A stretch of 64,000 nt of DNA from NCBI RefSeq assembly GCF_033115175.1, contig NC_084835.1, forward strand, positions 102,640,448-102,704,447, read 5' to 3'. Within the stretch, counting starts at the first letter, position 1; each line of letters starts with the position of its first letter. The notes beneath the pieces are model-generated. The model saw only the letters and a list, made by a program, of their open reading frames with translations, ran no database searches and was not told where the DNA came from. This DNA comes from Lepus europaeus (Eukaryota > Chordata > Mammalia > Lagomorpha > Leporidae). Positions 35,601 to 48,895 of this stretch are shown piece after piece. Position numbers and translations under genes: made by a program.

Positions 35601-37085
35601 GCTCCCTCCTGCTGGCAGCCTGAGAGTGAACGTCTTCTTAGAGTTGTTTTCTACACTCCCTCAACCAGACATGGGACACACCTACCTGGACTTCCAAGCA
35701 ATATTTCATCTCTGATTCCTGGGCCAGCTGCCACACAGTGTTGACTGTCTGGACTGTCATTCACTCCTGTTACTCTATGCCAAATGGCCTGAAGTGGCCA
35801 CACCTCTTTTGTCACCTTCATTGGTGTGTCATGCAATCACCATGACCTCCATCTGCCAGTAGTGCATCCATTTCTCACGCCTGAGCATTACTCAATCAGC
35901 CTCTTTCCAGCACCTTGGCTTTTTTGGCTCCTTCTCTGACCCAGAGGATCCAAGACACAATTGTTGCCGTTACAGTTTTTGAGCCCAGGAGTGTCTCAGT
36001 CGACGAACAACTCAAAAGTCTTACTGCTTTCACTTTAAAGACTTCAAATTATATGGATTTTTCCTCTCCATTAATTTGGTTCTGAATCTGTAAATGCCAT
36101 CTGGGATTCTTTAAAAGTTTTCTCAATCAGTGTTTGTGGTTTAAAAAATACTCAACTTGCCTCGATGTTGGCTGTTCAGAGAACTGATGCTCGGATCTTT
36201 GATGAATTCTGCACCACCTGAGAAGCACATCTCTGTTTGCTAATTCAGAGAGCACCGTATTTGTAAATGGATGAGAGGATGGGGAAAGTAGCCTTGAACC
36301 AGACCCAAGTAAAACAGGAAAGGGATAATATTAAGATTGCTAGAGAGGGGAGATCCTGAGAGGTGTTTATGCTCCTTCAATCCAAATCATATATACACAT
36401 ACTGTATATGTGTATCTGCCAGGACTTGAAAGCGAGCCATCTCTACCTTCCCTGAAGAAAAGGAGTTGGAGCCTCAGCAGGGGTAAATGAGCTTCCTGCA
36501 GGTTTAAGAATCTGTTCCCTGATCCAAACCGGGGTGCTTGAACAGTTCTGATAATGAAATAAAATGAATTTTCAACTGTTATCGAAATGCTGCTTAGCGG
36601 ACCCAGACAGGCATCGCCATTGGTGCTCACACAGAAAAATGAGTTTACCACAGATGTTCCACGTCTTAAAAGTCTTCCTCCTATTTTATTTTGAGCAACT
36701 TGCTCTGTAAGTGGGTCCTTGGCAAGGTTATCCACGTCTGCGCAGCAGAAAGCGTGCCGAGCTGCCTCCCACCCTTCCCGAAAGCCATTGCGGTGGCACA
36801 ACTGTTAGACTGGCCGTCGGACCAGGTTTGTGGTTGGGTGAGGCTAGGGCAAGCTCACCTGGAGAGTGACAGCCCACAGCCACCTGCATACACAAACACG
36901 TACTGTGCCTCACCCAAACTATGTTAAGAACTTCCTGATTGGAAGTTCTACCTTTGTAGGTCTTTGCAGGTTCCTGGGATTGAACACAGAAGAAAACTAC
37001 GTTGCTCTAAGCAAAATAGCCATATATGAAAGCTAGCCCTCAAGCTGAGAAAAACACTTGTCATAGATAGCAAAGCTTTATCACT
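32606..37085. other. Long repeat-poor AT-rich stretch
   Basis: About 4.5 kb without any SINE I can recognise. A weak MIR-like segment lies near 34,640-34,790 ('ttagttttctcctctgctgg'). The block at 35,440-36,060 is less AT-rich but matches nothing I know. Chance frames reach 144 codons (36,367-36,801 minus), without domains. The part at 33,500-34,450 is extremely AT-rich. Confidence 0.35.
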
Positions 37086-37107
37086 TTTTTTTTTTTTTTT
37101 TTTTTTT
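37086..37107. repeat. Poly-T tract
   Basis: About 22 consecutive T followed by ACAGAAAGAGAC, perhaps the stub of a 5'-truncated minus-strand SINE. Confidence 0.8.
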
Positions 37108-37408
37108 ACAGAAAGAGACTGTTCCAACTATTAAAAACTTCCAATCTCTGCTTTCACCTCATTGGACCCAGAGCAAGATCTAGTCATTCACAAATGAAAA
37201 TACACAATTGGCCAATATGCACAGAAAATTATTGAATTCCTGGGATTCACAAAAATACTATTTTCAAATTAAAGTGGTATCCGTTTTTATTGATTTGAAA
37301 TGAAATATCATAAAATATTTAGTGCTTGTAAGTTTATAAATGGCAAGTATTCACTAACACTTCAAGTAGAAGTATATAAACTGGTTCTTCATTTTAGACG
37401 TCAATGTT

Positions 37409-37762
37409 GGGCCGATGCTGTGGCATAGTGGGTAAAGCCGCCACCTGTAGCGCTGGCATCCCATAGGGGCCCCGGTTCGAGACCCAGCTGCTCCACTTCC
37501 GATCTCTCTGCTATGACCTGGGTGGGCAGTAGAGGATAGCCCTCCTCCTGAGCAGCAGAAGGCATGCTGAGCTGCACCCACGTGGGAGACTCAGAAGAAG
37601 CTCCTGGCTCCTGACTTCGGATCAGTGCAGCTCTGGCTGTTGTGTTCATTTGGGGAGTGCACCAGCAGATGGAAGACCTCTCTCTATCTCTCTCTCTCTT
37701 TCTGCCTCTCCTTCTCTCTCTGTGTAACTCTGAATTTCAAATAAAATAAGTAAATCTCATAA
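37409..37762 (+). mobile_element. Rabbit C-repeat SINE
   Basis: 'gggccgatgctgtggcatag', 'gctggcatcccataggggcc' and 'ggttcgagacccagctgctc', with CT tract and tail. AATGTT occurs at 37,403-37,408 and 37,763-37,768, a short TSD. The core after 'gggcagtagaggatagccc' is rearranged compared with other copies here. Confidence 0.88.
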
Positions 37763-37769
37763 AATGTTA

Positions 37770-40700
37770 ATGTATTTAGTTTGAATATTAATTGATTCAC
37801 TGGATGAATATTTATTAATATGATAAAATGTTGACCTTATTACGTTAAACACTTAAGCTCTTAAAAACATACAACCTGTTTGTTCATAATAACACCAATA
37901 AATACATTTATAAGAAAAATATTCAAAGTAACAGATCAAAATACTATGGTTAATAAAAATTACAGACTTTTGGGTGATTTCATTGTTTTTCTCTCTTTTC
38001 CACATTTTCTAAATTGATCATTTTGTTTGTATCACAGAAAAATATGAAGCACTTTCTTTCTTTATATGTTTAAGAATATATCTATCTACTATGGTTTAAT
38101 ACAAGTATTAATATCTACTTGTTTAAACAGTTTTAAATCTCACTAATATTTAAACTGAATATGGGCAACAGAGATTTTCTGGCTGTGGCAACTTAAGTCT
38201 GCATGTGAGTTATGGAGCGTGACAGTCATATATGAACCAGCAACCTCATTACTCTGTGTAATTATATGTACTGTTGTAAACCCTGGTTTTCAGTTTTCCC
38301 CTGGAGTATGTTTTTGTTTAAAAGGAAATCACCAGCACATCTCATTATACATGACACCATCATTCTACTCTTTCAAAAAATGGCTTGGATTTTGAAATTG
38401 AGTCTTCTGTTGTAATTGTCCAGCCTTGAGTTTGTTGATATCCTGGGCACAAGCTGTATTTCAAGGCAAAATTTACACATGGTCAGAATGAGGACACTGC
38501 CAATGCCTGACTTTACAGAACTCTTCAATTTAAAGTGCATTGCAGAACTCCCACAATGAAGAGTGCACCTGGCCCAGGATCGGCATGGTACAAATGAAAT
38601 AATGCAGGAAGCTTCTACTCCTCGGATATGAGGATGGACTTGCAGAGCGCCTGCTGTGTTTCCAGAAGGTCTGATGTGACCTTGACTCACCAGACTTTAT
38701 CTCCCACACACGTGACTACTGCTGCAACTTTGAGCACCAGCAAACAGCATGGTACTGATTTTGGAGAAAACTGCTATCTATGTTTTACTATGAATCCTGA
38801 AAGGCAGTGATGTTCTGTGTCTCTTTGCATAGTAAACTAAAATGAATTCACTTACACAAGCAACTCTCTGATCTAGTTTTGGTGTCAATGTGAATTTATG
38901 ATTTGCTGGTCATTCAATATTGTGTGTGTTTCATGTGTATGTGTGTATGCATCTGTATATGGTTGACTATTTCCTAAGTATTTTTGTTAATTCTTACGAT
39001 AGTCTCCAATTTTACAGTTCTGTTTTATATATAAAAAGGAAAACTTAAGTCTAGGCAGACATTAAATAATTGCCACAACTGCAGAACTAGAATAGAAGAG
39101 GTTAAGTGGGCAAGTCAAATCCCAACTTCATCATTGACTAAAAACATGACCTAACCCCTCTATGCTTCTCTCTCTTTCCATAAAGCTATGTGAGTTCTTG
39201 ACATGATAATAGCTTACAAGACACAAAGCAGAGGCCCACAGACCTTTTAAGAGTCTCAACTCAGAACTGGGAGACTATCACTTCATCCACCTTCTATCGG
39301 CAAGACCAGCCCAGATTCTAGGTGGGGAGTGGTGGTAAACAATGTGCTTCTTGGCTAGGGAGGTAGCCTGCACTTGGACAGCAGCTGGGAAGGATTGTGG
39401 GTGGCCTTCCTTACAGGCAACCCATCATAGAGCTCATGTTGGTTACTAGGCAGAGAAACACCTCAGTGAGCCATCCTGCTGGACAGAGACAATTGATAGG
39501 ACAAGCAACTACCTTCCTGGGATCTTCAAAGAGACATATATACTGTATCTAGAAGTGGTTGTGTCTTTTGCGCTCAGGAATTTTTAAAAAATTGTACAGA
39601 TGTTTCATCTTTGCATTACCTTTGATGGGGAGTGTGGTGATTCTGGGCCCACATGGCAGAGGAGTAATAAAAAAAGCAGTCTTCCAGCCCGTGCAGATGA
39701 TATGCGTGCACATTAACAGAGACACATGGGAAGATTGGAGACCATGTTGGAAATGAGCAAGGGCTACAATAGCAAAAGAAAATGGATTATTAGGTTTTGG
39801 GGGATAGTTTTTAAGCATTCTCCAGGGATTTTCAGAAATGCTGAGTAAAAGATGGGCTTCTCAGCTATCAAGTAGACTGGGAGTTTGAATTATTGTGATT
39901 AAAGTGATAGGAATGAAATTATCTTCTTGGGTTATTGAATTCTGACGTGTACTTGCCGTGTATGTAAAAAGTTGTGGGCAGTGTCTGGCTCAAACTAAAG
40001 ACTCAAGAAATGGGAAAAGTCAAGAGCAGGGGTGGAGGGCTATAGGATTGGATTTAAACATTAGTATACTTAAGTCTATACTCTTATCATTTGTGTTTTA
40101 GTGTGTTGTATGGTTATAAGAACTCCACATGGCTTCTTAGTATCCTTGGATAGATGAGCCACTGTTTTCAGTATCTAGGGTTAACTTACTGTCCTTATGA
40201 AATTCTTTGCAAGGATGCTGGTAAGAATGTAGAAGGAAAAGAAGCTCTCACTGGGGTAAGATTAAAGTGGAAGAGGCACAGAGATGTATCCCAAAGTCAG
40301 GAAGATGGTGACTTAAAACAGCCATGGCTTGATGTGAGAAAGCCATGGCCTTACAGCTTAAATACAAATTAGATCCTGAACTCAGGTTCTAGCAATCTTT
40401 GAAAATTCAAGAAACTTATAGCAGCTTTTCTTGTACCTTATTGTAAATTGTAGCAATCAAATCTATTCCTGACTTCTCTTTCATGGACTGGGAATCTTAG
40501 GTTGAAAAGAAGCAATGTTTTAAAAGCTGTATCTAGATCTGATTGGGAGCTGACTTTGTCCAGTCTGAAGCTGTGGAAGTCAAGCAAGATGTAGGAGAAC
40601 TACTCACAAACCTCAGAGGAAGGCCAGAAAGCCTGCAGCTCATACAAGATCTCTACCCATATATTGATGACATGCATCTCCCAAGATTATTCATTTCTTA

Positions 40701-40875
40701 GAATATCTCTGGCTCACAAATCTGCCCTTTCCAATCTCCTCAAAAGCCCTCCACCACCACTCCCAGAGTCTTCCCTTGCACTCTTGGAAATATAAATCAG
40801 ATTCATGCATCACTGAATTGAGAGGATATATAATACATATACCTAATAGAAAGTATTGTCAACATGTATATATTC
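37770..40875. other. Repeat-poor AT-rich spacer
   Basis: About 3 kb with no SINE, gene or RNA I can support. Faint MIR-like words occur near 39,000-39,180. Frames up to 105 codons are unremarkable. Confidence 0.35.
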
Positions 40876-40879
40876 TTTT

Positions 40880-41212
40880 AAATTTAGTTATGTATTTGAA
40901 AGAGGCCACACATTATGAAAAGAGCAAAAGAGAGAGAGAGATCTTTCATCTGCTGGTTTACTCTCCAAATACTTGCAACAGCAAGCATTTGTTTGCTCCT
41001 GCTCCTGGCAGGAGCCAGTAACTCAGTTGAGGTCTCCCATGTGTGTGCCAGAGACCCAGGTTCTTTATTCATAATCTGCTAGCTCTTACAGTACACATGA
41101 GCAGGTAGCTGGAATGGAAACTGAGGCAGGATTTAATCCCAGGCACAGTGATATGGGATATGAGTTGTCCCAAATGGTGGCTTAATCTATTGTTCCACAA
41201 TGCCCACCCAAC
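40880..41212 (-). mobile_element. Older C-repeat SINE, antisense
   Basis: 'ctgctggtttactctccaaa', 'aggtctcccatgtgtgtgcc', 'gagcaggtagctggaatgga' and 'attgttccacaatgcccacc'. Strongly diverged. Confidence 0.75.
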
Positions 41213-42014
41213 ATGTATGTTTTCACCAAAGGATACTTTTAATTGTATCTAAGTTATATTTCAATAAATGAAACTTCAGGAGAAGTCTACTTTGGATGAA
41301 GTAGGATTTTTCTGAGTCTGCATTAAGAACATAAGACTGACTTGCAAGTCAGCCTTGGGTAAGTAGATAGGCTTCTTTTTTGAAATCCTACTAGCTCTCA
41401 TTGACTTACCCAGAAGGATGCCTAGTGAACTAGAGAATATTATATTTTTTCTGTAAGCAAAGAAGTAGGGGTTAAGATGGGGGAATATGGGGTACTGCAT
41501 AATGGAGAAACACTAGGTAGATTGATGAAAAGCCTGAAAGCAGAAAATCCTGGGAAAAGTCCTTACAATTAGCCTCGAGGAACCTCAAGTCTTGATAGCT
41601 AGGTGATTTGCCATAAAAGTCTCAGAAGTATCCTTGCTCATAATGCACTAAGAGTTTAACTGCAAGTGACCCAGAAAGTTCCCTGATGGGAGGACTTAAG
41701 GAAGACAATGGATCTACAGATTTTGGGTCATAGAAGCAAAAGGCAAGGAACAGAATCCACAATGACAGGAACCAGACTGATGTTCAAGAGAACAAATGAA
41801 AGCAGGGTACCCCAATAGGGACCTCTCAGTGCAGACCACATGGTCATTAGCAGAGATCTCTGAACATCCACAGAAACTACCTGAGTATGGACAGGGTAAA
41901 AATCTAAATCACCAAACATTTGCTCAAGAGATCCAATGATCCAACAAAGACAATCTGACCTTCCACATCATCCAGAAGCTTATATTTTCCTGTAATTCCC
42001 CACCTGGCTCCAAG
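41213..42014. other. Unassigned spacer
   Basis: No recognised feature upstream of the RPSA pseudogene. It shows no promoter-like sequence, as expected for a retrocopy. Confidence 0.4.
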
Positions 42015-42890
42015 GAACACTTAGAGCACTTGCTGTCCTGCAGGTGAAAGAAGGGAATGTTCTCAAATTCCTTGCAGCAGGAACTCACTGAGTTGGCACC
42101 AACCTTGACCTGCAGATGAAACAGCACATCTACAAAAGGAAAAGTGATGATAGCTACATGATCAACCTGGAGAGGTCCTGGGAGAAGCATCTGTTGGTTG
42201 ATTGTGCCATTGTCACAGTTGAAAATCCTGCTGATGTCAGTGTCACATCCTCCAGGAACATGGGCTAGAGGGTCAGGCTGAAGTTTGCTGCTGCCACTGA
42301 ATTCAGTCACTCCCATTGCTAGCCACTTCATGCCTGGAAACTTTGTTCACCAGATCCAGGTAGCCTTCTGGGAGCAATGTGGTCACTGATCCCAGGGCTG
42401 ATCACCAGCTTCTTACAGAGGCATCTTTTGTGAACTTGCCTACCATAGCTCTGTGTGAAACAGACTCTCCTCTGCTCTGTGTGGACATTGTCATCCCATG
42501 AAACAACAAGGTAGCTCACTCAGTGAGTCTGATGTAGTGGATGCTGGCCCAGAAAATTCTGTACATGCATAGTACTATCTCCTGTGAACACCCATGGAAG
42601 GTCATGCCTGATCTCTACTTCTACAGATACCAAACAGATTGTAAAGGAAGAACGGGCTGCTGCTGAAAAAGCTCTGATCAAAGAGGAATTTCAGGGTGAA
42701 TGGACTGCCATGACTCATGAGTTTACTGCTACTAAATTCCATACTGCAGGCTATAACACTCGGCCTGCCCCAGAAAACTGGGCTGCAGCTCCTACTGCTC
42801 AGGCCACTGAACTGAGTGGTCGCAAGATGCTTTTCCAGACAGGCTCTGAAACAAAATGACACTAATTCCTAAAAAATATAAAAAAAAGAT
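42015..42890 (+). pseudogene. RPSA: Processed pseudogene of ribosomal protein SA (laminin receptor)
   Basis: The source gene encodes the 40S ribosomal protein uS2/p40, which also acts at the cell surface as the laminin receptor precursor. Here an intronless copy runs in order across the coding sequence. Near 42,045-42,215 the plus strand reads peptides of the N-terminal half, such as NVLKFLAAGT and [20 protein letters not shown]; near 42,215 comes ENPADVSV. Near 42,650 it reads [10 protein letters not shown] and [10 protein letters not shown], and near 42,790 AAPTAQATE. The middle is broken by frameshifts and stops (the first near 42,267). The C-terminal acidic/tryptophan-rich part has lost about 25-30 codons compared with the usual 295-residue protein. 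An A-rich stretch at 42,866-42,887 may be the remnant poly-A tail. It has no introns, no promoter and many lesions, so it is an inactive retrocopy. The 91-codon frame at 42,584-42,859 is the longest surviving piece, and long minus-strand frames here are its shadows. Confidence 0.9.
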
Positions 42891-43024
42891 GATCTCAGCC
42901 TAAGGATTTTTATATCCAGTTAATTGCAGAAATAACATCCAGCTTCCTTTCTTGACACCTGGTAAGGTAAGTATTTATTTAGAAAGGTTATTAGATTAAT
43001 TGTGTAAATTAAAGAATATATCGA

Positions 43025-44115
43025 GAGAAGCTTCTGCACAAAAAAAGGAAGTACTCAACAAAGGGAAGAGGCAACCAACAGAATGGAAGAAAATATTTGC
43101 AAACTATACATCTGATAACAGATTAATATCCAAAATATAAAGAGCCCAAGACATTCAACAACAACAAAACAAATAATCCAATTAAGAAATGGGCTGAGGA
43201 TATGAATAAGCATTTTTCAAAAGATGAAATACAAATGGCCAATAGACACATGAAAAAACTCTTAGGATCAATAGCCATCATAGAAATGCAAATCAAAAGC
43301 CCAGTGAATTTTCACCTCACCCCAATTAGAATGACTATAAGCCAAAAATAAATTAATAACAAATGCTAGTGAAGGGGGGAAAAGGTACCCTCATAGACTG
43401 TTGGTGGGAATGTAAACTAGTGCAACCAATTTGGAAGAAAGTTTGGCGATTCCTCAAAATGTGAAAGTAGATCTACCATATGACCCTGCCATACCACTCC
43501 TGGGAATTTACCCAACAGGAATGAAATCAGGATATGAAAGAGTTATCTGTACTCACATGTTCATGGAAACTCAATTCACTATAGCTAAGATATAGAATCA
43601 AACCAGATGTCCATCAATTGATGGCTGGATAAAAAAAAATGTGATGTATATACACAATGGGATACTATTCAGCCATAAAAAATTAAATCCTGCCTTTTAC
43701 AACAAAATGAATGCAATTGGAGAGTATTATGCTAGTGAAATAAGCCAGCTCCAGAAAGATACATATCACATAGTGTCTCTGATTTGTAGCAACTAATATG
43801 CAGAATCCAAAAAGTATAATGAGTAACATCTTAAGATTTGATTATTGTTTATAGTCCTTGTCTATACACCTGAGGAACAGTTGTTTTTCTACTTACTACT
43901 TATTGAATTCTTTATTTAATAGAGGATCAAGCTTGTGATTATAAAGTAAATTGAAAGTATATCAATGAAAAATTAGCAGAAAAATAAGAACAGAAGGGAG
44001 AGCGAGGGTGGGAGTGTGTGAGGGAAGGAGAGTGAGAAGTATCTTATGGTCCAAAAACTTTACATCTGAAATACATGAAATCTATTCAACTTATATAAAT
44101 AAATCAATAAATAAT
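43025..44115 (+). mobile_element. 5'-truncated L1, ORF2 3' end and 3' UTR
   Basis: Starts at 'gagaagcttctgcac' and follows the ORF2 C-terminal region of mammalian L1: 'agaaaatatttgcaaactat', 'taagaaatgggctgaggata', 'gactgttggtgggaatgtaa', 'tgggatactattcagccata'. It then passes into a 3' region ending in AATAAATCAATAAAT. Frameshifts remove all coding capacity. ATATATC-like words lie near both ends (43,018 and 44,130), a weak hint of a TSD. It begins about 135 bases after the RPSA retrocopy. Confidence 0.88.
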
Positions 44116-47100
44116 TTTAAATATAGAGATATATCTTCTCACATTTGAGCTATGAATATAAATTTTTAAATAGATTTTTAGGATATATTTTACCTACCAC
44201 AAAGTGTACCCATTTAAAGTACAAATGTGCAAATTCAACCTCGTCTAATACATTTAAAGAGTTGTACAACTTTCATGCAAATCTAATTTTGGAACATTTT
44301 TACTATTCCCAAGAGAAAGCGTTCACCCATTGACAATAAAATTTTTAAACAATTACCTAATAAAAAGCCTGTTGATGATTTGAAAAAAAAAGAATTGAGG
44401 AGGAGGATACATTAAATGGGTTCATGGGCACTGAGCCTCATGGAGGAACAAGATCCAGGAACAGGCAGTTAATCGTGTCTCTGATGTCCCTGTTGTCTCT
44501 TGTATCTCTTCTGTTGTGTTTCCTTTGCCCAGAGACAAGATTCCCAGTCTATTCCATAGTCACTTGGCAGCAGCTTGGAAGTCTTTATACATAACAGCAG
44601 TTCTAATAATCTTCAAGAAGTCACTTGACTTTCTGGCTCCAGAATCCCAGGAAGCTAGAGGCAGCTAGCCTTTCATTACCACCTAGTGGTGGCTTGAGGC
44701 ATAGACTCTTAGGTGGTGCAAACCAATCCAAGAGGCCATTGACAAGTATCAGAGAAGGCAGGCTGAAGACACTTTGCAATGGCTTACTCAGCATCTTTCT
44801 CAACTCTCTTTTTCAAATCTCCCTCTACTATGGAGGTTAAAATTCTAAAATCTTGCTCTCAGCCTCCTTTGCAATTTGAATTAACCTCCTGTTTGCAAAA
44901 ATCCTTGAGCAGGGAAAAAATGGCAAAAGAAAAAGGACAAAAACCCTGGAGGAGACAATGTCCTTTGAAGTTCAGCTGTGGCCTCTCATTCCCTTGCCCC
45001 ACTCCCTCTTTCTCTGCTCAGAATTCAGATGTGGTATTTATGACTGTGACTGCCAGTTTGTAATCATGAATTTACAACAAAGGGGACAAAGACTACATAC
45101 CAAGACCTGCAAAGCCAAAACATGGAATGACCTCGGTCCCTCTGATGGTATTAGTCTGGCCTGAATTTCATGAGACAAATAAGGAAAAAGATATCTCCAT
45201 GTGTTTCCTCTGCTGTTAGATTTTCTTTTCTTGTAGCCAAAGCCATTCACAAAGATGAAGAGGAAATCATTGCCATCTGAACAAAAGCTAGGTGATGTTT
45301 CTTATATTCCTGAATGCCCTTATAATTTTATTTATTAATGCATTCATCCAACAAATATTTATTGATCATCTATTTTTCTGAAAAACAGTCTGCAGGTGCT
45401 GGGGAAACATTGAGGAGCTAGATAAAATCTGTGATATTAGCCCTTCTAGAAACTCAAAGTGTGTAACCACCTCTTCCAATTGAGCCTCCTCTTTGTTCAA
45501 TGTTCCCATCCTTGTGAGATTCGATTTACAACATAAAAAGGGACCTGATTAGGGTTGATAAACCACATAGACTTATCCTGAAGATAGGAAACTATAGTTT
45601 ATACTTCTTTTATGTCTAGATTTTTGTACTTGGTAGTTACACAATAAAAAAAAAAGTTCTCATCAACTAGCTTCTTGGTCAAAGAGAAAAAATTAAAATT
45701 TTTGCCAAAAATACCTTTCCAACAGCCACTACCTCATGTTCATCTATCACATTTTCTTCAAAGAGGGTCAGAAACATGAATCACGTCTCAGACTTTTCTG
45801 TCTATCTTGAGCCTGTTTCTCTGGCTTATTTATTCTACACTCATGCATGTTCAATTTATTTATACTGTCCTTGGTTGATCTTTGGTTTTTAGACTCACTA
45901 GTGTTGGTAGATTCCTGAAAAATTCCTCATGCTTAATGTCATTTTTTAAGCTATGCTTCAGCATAGGGCTCTCTTTGTTCATAAGAATTCTAATAGTATC
46001 TCATCACAGCTGCATACAACCTATACAGGAATGTGTCCATCACTTTTTCAAGGAGAGGGTTACACGTGTGGTTTCCAAACCACTATGGAAAAATGTAAGT
46101 GTAAAAAAAAAAGCTTATGTTGAGATTTTAGTTCCTTGATGCCAAGACAGCAGCAAAGCTGAATCAGAAATAACATCAGAATGAAGAGGAATGCATTTGA
46201 TTTGAGCAAAGTGTGGCAGCTCAGTATATGAAAGCAACCCACTGTTCAACATTGATTGACTATTAGCATATTATAATTTAACCTCATATTGCAAAGATTC
46301 TTCATGTAAATGGTTGGGAAAAATCTGTAGGCAATTATTGTTAATAACAAGCAATTTACAGCATCCAGGGATCACAAAACCTGTTACAAATTATTCAACA
46401 GTATCATTCAAAGCTCACCATCATGAAAGGGAAACACATAGAGATTAGGTTGTTTGACAAAGACGTCACTGCCCGTCACTAGGGACAGCACTGTGACAAA
46501 AGGTTGGGGATCCATGCAACTCATACTTAAAGCACCCAAATTCCTTACACCGTAGCAATCCCATTAATACTGTTCTCCTCTCTAACCTTCCATTCCCACA
46601 CTACATATTCACCAGATTTTTCTCTGTGGTCCATTAGCCTTCAAAGAGTTGAGCAAATATATCCAAGGGCATCAAGATGGATACATGGAAGTGGTGGGAT
46701 GTGAACACCTGCATGATGTAATGAAGAAAAGAGAACTGAAAAAAGAACAATTATTCCCCAAATAACCGATGATGGTAATCAGTACATAGGATACTAGATG
46801 CTGTTCACTTGGGCCCAAATGCTTTTTTATGCTTCTCTATTATCTCTCTGTCAATCCATTTCTTTGGTAATGAGTCCCAAGTCAAAGAAAAAAGAAAGTA
46901 ATGGAAATGAAAATTAAGAGAATCTTAAAATCCACAGAAACAAAGGGAAGATGTTCATATTATCCTGCAGAGAAAATGAAAAAATCATGAAACACAGATG
47001 CATTTGTGGAGGGTGTATGATGGCTGGCAAACATGAGGCATTTGCAGGGGGACCAGGATCACAGTTTTAACATCAACAAGAAGGACAATTACAGAATTAG

Positions 47101-47211
47101 GTACCATGTGTAATTAAGGTATTTAAGGGAATGTCAGAAATAGAGAGGGGGCATGTTTTCACTAAGGGAAATTATTCATTACATCTGATGGCTAATCCAC
47201 AAGTTGTTATT
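44116..47211. other. Unassigned spacer
   Basis: About 3 kb without a named repeat. 'catccaacaaatatttattg' near 45,347 resembles a widespread old repeat terminus but is too short to assign. Chance frames reach 94 codons. Confidence 0.35.
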
Positions 47212-47568
47212 ACATATTTTTATTTATTTGAAAGGCATATCAAAGAGGAGACAGGAGAGAAGAGGGGTGGGAGAGGGAAGAGAGAGAGAGAGGAGAAAGA
47301 TCCCATTCAATGGTTCACTCCCCAAATGCCCACAGCAGCCTGGGTTGTGCCTGGCCAAAAGTGGGAACCAAGAACCCAATCCAGCCATCCTATGTGGATG
47401 GCAGGAACCCACATCCCTAAATCAGCTCTGCTGCCTCTCAGGATCTGCATTAGCAGGAAGCTGGATGTAGGAATCAGAGCCAGAAAACAAACAAAGTGCT
47501 CTCATGTGAGACACGGGTATCACATCTTAACTTGAGTCTCAACTGCCAGGTTAAACACCTGGCCCAGG
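47212..47568 (-). mobile_element. Older C-repeat SINE, antisense
   Basis: 'tttatttatttgaaaggcat', a GA-rich tract at 47,235-47,305, 'ggttcactccccaaatgccc', 'tctgcattagcaggaagctg' and 'gttaaacacctggccc'. The 134-codon frame at 47,131-47,535 is antisense SINE and not a gene. Confidence 0.8.
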
Positions 47569-48754
47569 GTATTCATAATTTGCCACTATAGGAAACAAGG
47601 TTAAGTAGAAATCTTTACACACACAGCATCTCAGAAACTTTCCTTGGCTACAGTCCACTGTGAATTTCAATGAGGAATATATTATATTCAATATTTTCCA
47701 AATGCGCCTGAAATGGGACTCATTTTCAGAATGCCTACTATGACTGTGGTAAGACATTGAATCCATCCTTCAAAGAATATGCAGAATGCAACTCAACTTC
47801 TTCTGTCAGGCTGAGCATCATTCCTTACCATGTGTAAGTTGAAATTTATAATAACTTTCAGCTCTATTTTACAAAGAAAAAAAAAAAACGCTTTGCTCTG
47901 CTTTTCGGCTGATGTGTTACTTCGGTCTTCTTTAAATCCACTCAGAACCTTCCCTTCCCATCTAATTATGTATAGTAGAGTTTGAGCACCACACATCTCG
48001 TATCTGTTTCCAGACTCTGTAGACACAGTAGCTTGTATCTAAAATTCTTTGGCATGATGGTCAAGGAATAATTAAATTAATTCCTGTAATATAAGGAAGC
48101 ACATTTGGACACTAAGATGTATGCTGTCTGTGTCATGCTGAAATACAGTGTATGTCAAAATAAATGGTAACAGAAACACAGAAAATCCTGATGGCCTTCC
48201 CCTCCCTCCCTAAGGAAAATTTCTTGTTTTCATGCTTTGTGTTGCTTTTTGCAACGACCTTGATCTTCATCATGCCTAACTCCCTTTTTTATTGAAGAAT
48301 TAACATCAAAGCAAAATATCTGACAGGGTTCTTACTTTCAACAACTTTTTAAATTAAACCCAAAGAGTTGCTTTTTTTCTCAAATTGAAAATATATGTGT
48401 TCACCATACGCCCCTGAGTTTCAGCATCTTCAACCACACACCCCAGTGCTTATTGTTTTAAAAACCAAATATACTCACACCTGAAATAACTACAAAGGCT
48501 CCCTCCCCAGGCCATGCCCAATCAAACACGCCTGTTCTAATCTGCTACTAATTGATCACACGTGCTGTACACATGGAAACGAGTGCATTGCTGTCCAGAG
48601 TTCTCTAATGACTTCCAGAGCTGGACTCTTCAGAATCACGGCAAGCATGTGTTGAGGTTATAATTGGAGAACTGTGCCTCTTAACTGCTATTTATTTTTA
48701 ATATGGGCTCTTTGGAAAGGAATGTTTTCTGAGATCTCTGCTACTTTAAGCACA
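47569..48754. other. Unassigned spacer, partly conserved-looking
   Basis: No named repeat. The segment at 48,070-48,720 is free of repeats and contains AATTAAATTAATTCC and CTACTAATTGATCAC words. I can only note the texture. Confidence 0.3.
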
Positions 48755-48895
48755 ACCCTCAGACCAGCAGCACTGGCAAACCACATGAGCATGGTAGAAA
48801 TGCAGAGCTGAGGCTCCATCTGAACCTCAAGCAGAATCTGTAGTTCAACAAGAAGCTCAAGTGATTACTGTACTCATTAAAGGTGCAGAAACCCT
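48755..48895 (-). mobile_element. MER5A-like hAT MITE fragment
   Basis: 'cagaccagcagcactggcaa', 'gtagaaatgcagagctgagg', 'aagcagaatctgtagttcaa' and 'agctcaagtgattactgtac' parallel the common mammalian MER5A consensus in order. It is diverged and the ends are unclear. Confidence 0.55.

Noticed and set aside
36380..36420. Short palindrome ATACACATACTGTATATGTGTAT
   Set aside because: Small AT-rich dyad without flanking structure; expected by chance in such sequence.
41924..42331. 135-codon minus-strand frame
   Set aside because: Shadow of the RPSA pseudogene, whose homology is on the plus strand.
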